From assembly GCA_036139795.1 (NCBI GenBank), contig JAYZYX010000023.1, forward strand, positions 1 to 10,848: DNA of 10,848 nt. The letters are read 5' to 3'. This document shows positions 7,681-10,848 of the stretch, piece after piece. Origin of the DNA: Donghicola sp036139795 (GTDB taxonomy: Bacteria > Pseudomonadota > Alphaproteobacteria > Rhodobacterales > Rhodobacteraceae). Below the pieces are notes generated by a model, which searched no databases, was not told the DNA's origin, and saw nothing but the letters and a program-made list of their open reading frames with translations. The stretch's first letter is position 1. Each line of letters starts with the position of its first letter. The position numbers were made by a program, and so were the translations under genes.

Positions 7681-8712
7681 TCACACCTTCGTGCGCAGTG
7701 CTTCGATCAACTGTAACATGTCATCGGGCAGCGGCGCCTCAAAGAGCATTTCTTCATCGGTCACCGGATGAATGAAGCCCAAAATGCGGGCATGCAGCGC
7801 CTGACGGGGAAAGTTTGTTGCAGCTTCGATCCCCGACGCGGACAGCGCCTTGGGCGAAAGCTTGCGCCGCCCACCGTACACGGGGTCACCGATCAACGAA
7901 TGGCCCGCATGAGTCATATGCACGCGAATCTGGTGGGTCCGGCCGGTTTCCAGCCAGCAATCCATCAAGGTCGCGGTCGTCGGCGTGCCAAAGGTCTCGA
8001 CCACCCGCGCGCGGGTCACCGCGTGACGCCCGTGGGTAAAGCTGACCGCTTGCCGCTGCCGGTCGGTCTTGTGACGCCCAAGGAACGAGGTGATCTTGAT
8101 CACATTGCCGGGTTCAAAGCTGACCCCGCGCACGCCCTTCAGACGCGGATCGGCGCTATCGGGCATCCCGTAAACGATCGCCGAATAGACCCGCTCAACG
8201 CTGTGATCTTCGAACTGAGCCGCCAGCCCGTGGTGGGCGCGATCCGATTTCGCCACAACCAGCAGACCGCTGGTGTCCTTGTCGATCCGATGGACGATCC
8301 CCGGACGCTTTTCGCCGCCAACGCCTGAGAGAGTGTCGCCACAGTGATGCAGTAGCGCGTTCACCAACGTCCCCGTGGGCGAGCCCGGAGCCGGATGCAC
8401 CACCATACCCGCAGGTTTATTCACCACGATCAGGTCTTCATCTTCATAGATGATCTCAAGCGGGATCTTTTCGGCGACAGTGTCGACCTCGGCGGCGGCC
8501 TCAACGGTGATGACGATCTCATCCCCTTCGTCCACGGCGATCTTGGGGTTGGTCAGCACCTCATCGCCGCGTTTGACCTTACCGTCCGCGATCAGACGGG
8601 CCAGACGGGTGCGCGACAGGGATGCTTCCTCTGGCACATCACGCGCCAAGGCTTTATCCAGACGGGACGGCGGCTCCGCCGCGATGATGACGCTGATGAA
8701 GGTCTCGCCCAT
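7681..8712 (-). CDS. rluD: RluA-family 23S rRNA pseudouridine synthase (RluD-like)
   Basis: Pseudouridine synthase (343 aa) that isomerises uridines in RNA; by likeness to RluD the targets would be in helix 69 of 23S rRNA, acting during large-subunit assembly. An S4 RNA-binding domain occupies about residues 15-75 (SRLDKALARD...SRTRLARLIADGKV). The catalytic domain follows, with the signature HRIDKDTSG at 141-149 and catalytic Asp144, preceded by VVNKPAGMVVHPAPG and followed by RTHQIRVHM and GDPVYGG. The length matches RluD. The start is ATG 8712, supported by AAGGA about 6 bases before it; codons upstream of this are a shadow of the divergent gene. Its ATG overlaps that of the divergent membrane protein gene, so its promoter must lie inside that gene. 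Target specificity among RluA, RluC and RluD types is inferred, not proven. Confidence 0.92.
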   Translation of the reverse strand: MGETFISVIIAAEPPSRLDKALARDVPEEASLSRTRLARLIADGKVKRGDEVLTNPKIAVDEGDEIVITVEAAAEVDTVAEKIPLEIIYEDEDLIVVNKPAGMVVHPAPGSPTGTLVNALLHHCGDTLSGVGGEKRPGIVHRIDKDTSGLLVVAKSDRAHHGLAAQFEDHSVERVYSAIVYGMPDSADPRLKGVRGVSFEPGNVIKITSFLGRHKTDRQRQAVSFTHGRHAVTRARVVETFGTPTTATLMDCWLETGRTHQIRVHMTHAGHSLIGDPVYGGRRKLSPKALSASGIEAATNFPRQALHARILGFIHPVTDEEMLFEAPLPDDMLQLIEALRTKV

Positions 8713-9022
8713 GTCACTTCCTTCCGACCAGACGCCCCCGGACGCCCGTTTTCTACGCCGCCTTGTGACGGCTCTGACCGTTGTCATGATGGGGGGCCTG
8801 TTGGCCATCACGGTCGTGATTGTTTTGCGGTTTCCTGACCCGACTCCCCTAATGCCGGAAGACCTGAGCCTGCCCGAAGGCGTCCGCGTGGCCGCAGTTA
8901 CACAAGGCAAGGGCTGGTTTGCAATCACCACCGAGGATCAGCGCATCCTGATTTTCGACGCGATCAGCGGCGCATTGGTGCAAGACATCAAAGTTACGCT
9001 GCCGAATTCTGGCGCAAATTGA
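8711..9022 (+). CDS. small single-pass membrane protein, DUF6476-like
   Basis: A 103-aa protein of unknown function, resembling the DUF6476 family of Rhodobacteraceae. It has a short N-terminal segment with an Arg pair (RFLRRLV, residues 13-19) and one hydrophobic membrane span at about 19-39 (LVTALTVVMMGGLLAITVVI). After that comes a C-terminal domain of about 60 residues with VRVAAVTQGKGWFAITTEDQ and RILIFDAISGALVQDIKV. This looks like a small beta-strand fold similar to one blade of a WD/PQQ-type repeat, probably outside the membrane. The ATG at 8711 has GAAGG 8 bases upstream, within the rluD coding sequence. The frame is open further upstream to 8450, but that part is antisense to rluD and is not counted. 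No function can be assigned. Confidence 0.82.
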   Translation: MSLPSDQTPPDARFLRRLVTALTVVMMGGLLAITVVIVLRFPDPTPLMPEDLSLPEGVRVAAVTQGKGWFAITTEDQRILIFDAISGALVQDIKVTLPNSGAN

Positions 9023-9109
9023 TATCCCAACTTTCAAATAATATTCCCTGACGTGAGCGAGTTTTCGCCCAATGCGGGAGCGCAAAACGCCTATCTCCGC
9101 AACCACATC

Positions 9110-9121
9110 CTGACCAAATTA
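9110..9121. repeat. direct repeat copy 1 (CTGACCAAATTA)
   Basis: Exact 12-base match to 9354-9365 in the same orientation, 244 bases apart. The core TGACCA also occurs at 9270, inside the candidate -35 element. Possibly a regulator half-site; no known consensus recognised. Confidence 0.5.
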
Positions 9122-9221
9122 ATTATTTGAAAATCAAGCTAACGCGAAAGCTTCGACTCGCCCCCATAAACATGGCAATCTCAGGTTGATATTGTTTAAA
9201 TTCGCCTGTCACCGCACCCCC

Positions 9222-9240
9222 GCGTTTATTCATAAAACGC
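9222..9240. promoter_or_regulatory. perfect dyad upstream of the amtB promoter (GCGTTT-N7-AAACGC)
   Basis: Six-base arms separated by ATTCATA, with no T-run after it on either strand, so not a terminator. The centre lies about 73 bases before the start site expected from the promoter at 9269-9297, a usual place for an activator. The binding protein is unknown; the arms do not match the GCACC/GGTGC NtrC pattern. Confidence 0.4.
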
Positions 9241-9268
9241 TCAAAAAATGGGCAATTTCCTTTAATTA

Positions 9269-9297
9269 TTGACCAGTCCGAGCCTCAGCTTTATCAG
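9269..9297 (+). promoter_or_regulatory. candidate vegetative promoter for amtB
   Basis: TTGACC (5 of 6 to TTGACA), a 17-base spacer and TATCAG (4 of 6 to TATAAT). It would start transcription near 9304, giving a leader of about 75 bases before ATG 9379. This is the best -35/-10 pair I found in the region by eye. Confidence 0.45.
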
Positions 9298-9353
9298 CGG
9301 AACTGTTGTAATTTAAGATCAGACATCAAGTCGACAAATTATTGCAGACAATG

Positions 9354-9365
9354 CTGACCAAATTA
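9354..9365. repeat. direct repeat copy 2 (CTGACCAAATTA), touching the amtB ribosome binding site
   Basis: Exact copy of 9110-9121. Its last base is the first base of the AGGGG Shine-Dalgarno site (9365-9369), which lies 9 bases before the amtB ATG. A factor bound here, on DNA or RNA, would affect expression of the transporter. Confidence 0.5.
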
Positions 9366-9378
9366 GGGGTTAAAGTAT

Positions 9379-10833
9379 ATGGGTGGCGAACTAGCCAGTT
9401 ACGATAGAGCGCTAATATTTGGCGTCTATACCGCAATCAACGTCATTGTTTTTATCAGCGGCGTTCTGATTTTCATGATGCAAGCCGGATTCATGTTGCT
9501 AGAGACCGGCGCAATGTCGCGCAAAAACGCGATCAACAACATCTTCAAGAACTTCATCGACCTTTGCGTCTGCGGGATCTTTTTCTACTGGTTCGGCTAC
9601 CCCATCGTCCAAGGTGATTCTATCGTCGTTGACTGGATGCGCGATCTTGGCTTTGCCAACCGCATCGAAAGCAACTCGCCCGGTCCGGTCGTCTCGTTGA
9701 ACTCGGACATTGCGCTGTTTTTCAACTTTGCCTTCGCCGCGACCTGCGTCACCATCTGCTCTGGCGCTGTGACGGGCCGCATTGCGACCTACGCCTACCT
9801 TGTGTTCGGCGCTGTGTTTTCGGCCTTCGTCTATCCCATTGTGGCCTTCACCGTATGGAACGCCGATGGCCTGCTGCACGGGGTTCTGCACGACTTCGCA
9901 GGCTCGGTCGTGGTCCACGCTCTTGGCGGCTTTGCAGGCCTTGCAGGTGCGATCATGTTGCGTCCCCGCATTGGCGAGTTCGGCTACGGCAAAGGCCAAG
10001 TGGACGCCTTCCGCTTTGCCGGCTCTTCGGTCAGCAACGCATCCCACAACATCCCCCTCTCGGCCCTTGGCGTCTTTATGCTGTGGATCGGCTGGTACGG
10101 TTTTAACGCAGGCAGCACCTTCGCTGCGGGCTTTGACCTGAGCGGCATCGACCTGAGTGGCGCGATGGTTGCTCCGGAACAGTTTGCCGATGCGGTCTTC
10201 AACCAACTGGTGGACGGCTTTGGCACCGTGATCATCAACACCACCCTCGCCCCTTGTGCCGCTGTATTCGCGGTAATGGCCTTCTTCATTGTCAAACAGG
10301 AAAAGCTGTATATCTCCGACATGCTGAACGGGGCGCTGGCGGGTCTGGTCGGCATCACCGCCAACGCAGACGCCGCCACAGCCGCGCAGGCGATGGTCAT
10401 CGGCGTCATCTCGGGCTTTGTCTACATTCTGACGGTGATGGCGCTTTACAAGGCCAAGATCGATGACCCCGTCGGGGCGTTCCCCGTTCACGGCACCACT
10501 GGCGTTATGGCGGCGGGCCTCTTTGCCCTGACCACTGGCAGTATGGAAACCGGCCCGACAGTTTTCGGCACCCAGATCTTCTATGCCGGGATGATCGCCG
10601 CTTTCGGGTTCTTCAGCGCGCTGATCACCTTCTGGATCTCCAGCCGCATCATGTATGTGATCAAGGTTTTGGGCAAATCCAAGCACTTCGACTATGGCCT
10701 GATGCCCCGCAACCACTTGCGCGTCACCCCCGAGCAAGAGCTTGCAGGTATGGACAAGGAAATCCACGGTCAGGACGCCTACGCGATCCACATCAATGCG
10801 CCGGGCAAGCTACAGACCGCCCGCGGCACCTAA
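9379..10833 (+). CDS. amtB: ammonium transporter, Amt/MEP family
   Basis: Polytopic inner-membrane transporter (484 aa, about 11 spans) that takes up ammonium, used when nitrogen is scarce. The pore residues are present: Asp172 and the first twin histidine His180 in HDFAGSVVVHALGGFAGL (same 8-residue spacing as Asp160/His168 of E. coli AmtB), and the second, His371, in AFPVHGTTGVMAAG. Family segments MMQAGFMLLETGAMSRKN (residues 33-50) and LWIGWYGFNAGS (235-246) are intact. There is no cleaved signal peptide; the chain goes straight into span 1. The C-terminus keeps the conserved cytosolic segment ELAGMDKEIHGQDAY (454-468), the part that contacts PII/GlnK in this family, so PII control is likely. 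It is longer than E. coli AmtB, mainly between the two histidines. The ribosome binding site AGGGG lies 9 bases before the ATG. No glnK is found upstream; downstream is outside the window. Confidence 0.95.
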   Translation: MGGELASYDRALIFGVYTAINVIVFISGVLIFMMQAGFMLLETGAMSRKNAINNIFKNFIDLCVCGIFFYWFGYPIVQGDSIVVDWMRDLGFANRIESNSPGPVVSLNSDIALFFNFAFAATCVTICSGAVTGRIATYAYLVFGAVFSAFVYPIVAFTVWNADGLLHGVLHDFAGSVVVHALGGFAGLAGAIMLRPRIGEFGYGKGQVDAFRFAGSSVSNASHNIPLSALGVFMLWIGWYGFNAGSTFAAGFDLSGIDLSGAMVAPEQFADAVFNQLVDGFGTVIINTTLAPCAAVFAVMAFFIVKQEKLYISDMLNGALAGLVGITANADAATAAQAMVIGVISGFVYILTVMALYKAKIDDPVGAFPVHGTTGVMAAGLFALTTGSMETGPTVFGTQIFYAGMIAAFGFFSALITFWISSRIMYVIKVLGKSKHFDYGLMPRNHLRVTPEQELAGMDKEIHGQDAYAIHINAPGKLQTARGT

Positions 10834-10848
10834 GCGCAAAACAAACGA

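Larger units (their letters stand above)
9023..9378. other. AT-rich 356-base intergenic region upstream of amtB
   Basis: No open reading frame worth calling and no recognisable RNA gene. The composition is clearly more AT-rich than the surrounding genes. It contains an imperfect dyad at 9061-9088 (GTTTT...AAAAC arms), a perfect dyad at 9222-9240, two copies of a 12-base direct repeat at the two ends, AATTATT three times (9121, 9264, 9337) and a candidate vegetative promoter at 9269-9297. I looked for a sigma-54 promoter (GG-N10-GC with TGGCAC/TTGCA context) and a palindromic NtrC site and found neither convincingly. The length suggests elaborate control of the transporter, or an unrecognised small RNA. 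Confidence 0.6.

Noticed and set aside
8713..8931. N-terminal extension of RluD upstream of ATG 8712
   Set aside because: The extra residues are basic low-complexity sequence antisense to the divergent gene. The S4 domain begins just after ATG 8712, which has a good ribosome binding site.
9136..9153. AAGCT-N8-AGCTT inverted repeat upstream of amtB
   Set aside because: Short 5-base arms in a region with several chance AT-rich symmetries; not distinctive enough to call an operator.
9173..9190. TGGCA...TTGA as a possible sigma-54 promoter for amtB
   Set aside because: The spacing between the two blocks is about two bases too long and the -12 GC is missing.
9499..10791. Long (430-codon) open frame on the - strand, antisense to amtB
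   Set aside because: The predicted protein is rich in D, H, R, G and V with no recognisable domain, and it mirrors the amtB codons. Such antisense frames are common opposite GC-rich genes with strong third-position bias.

Overview
The window is a chromosomal segment of an alphaproteobacterium, most likely a marine member of the Rhodobacteraceae (Roseobacter group). This rests on GC-rich coding sequence with compact spacing, an RpoH of the alphaproteobacterial RpoHI type (start MANYANLPAPSPE), a DUF6476-type small membrane protein beside an RluD-like pseudouridine synthase, and the ligase-associated exonuclease/ATP-dependent DNA ligase pair. The lineage is inferred from recognised protein features, not from a database search. 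I see no mobile element, phage gene, CRISPR array, tRNA or rRNA.

Layout. (1) Positions 1-5497, all on the + strand with gaps of 70, 5 and 75 bases: an alpha/beta hydrolase cut off at the left edge, the MBL-fold ligase-associated exonuclease, the ATP-dependent DNA ligase of the cisplatin-response type, and an M3-family oligoendopeptidase F. A strong, probably bidirectional terminator follows at about 5532. (2) Positions 5579-8712, on the - strand in transcription order: RluD-like pseudouridine synthase, heat-shock sigma factor RpoH, and a Gfo/Idh/MocA oxidoreductase. A terminator hairpin between rpoH and the oxidoreductase ends right at the oxidoreductase ribosome binding site. (3) From 8711 on the + strand: a 103-aa single-pass membrane protein whose ATG overlaps the rluD ATG on the other strand, a 356-base AT-rich non-coding region with dyads, a 12-base direct repeat and a candidate promoter, then a complete Amt-family ammonium transporter.

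How the genes relate. Exonuclease and ligase are two parts of a bacterial DNA repair module that usually also carries an Lhr-type DEXH helicase and the endonuclease PdeM; neither of those is in this window. rluD (23S rRNA modification) and rpoH (heat-shock transcription) are co-directional, but 153 bases separate them, so rpoH probably has its own promoter. amtB looks independently regulated from its long upstream region; no glnK is seen on its upstream side.

No clearly new multi-gene system is visible. The most interesting points are regulatory or architectural: the two-gene form of the repair module, the back-to-back overlapping start codons of rluD and the DUF6476-type gene, the terminator touching the oxidoreductase Shine-Dalgarno sequence, the dyad before rpoH, and the repeats and dyad upstream of amtB.
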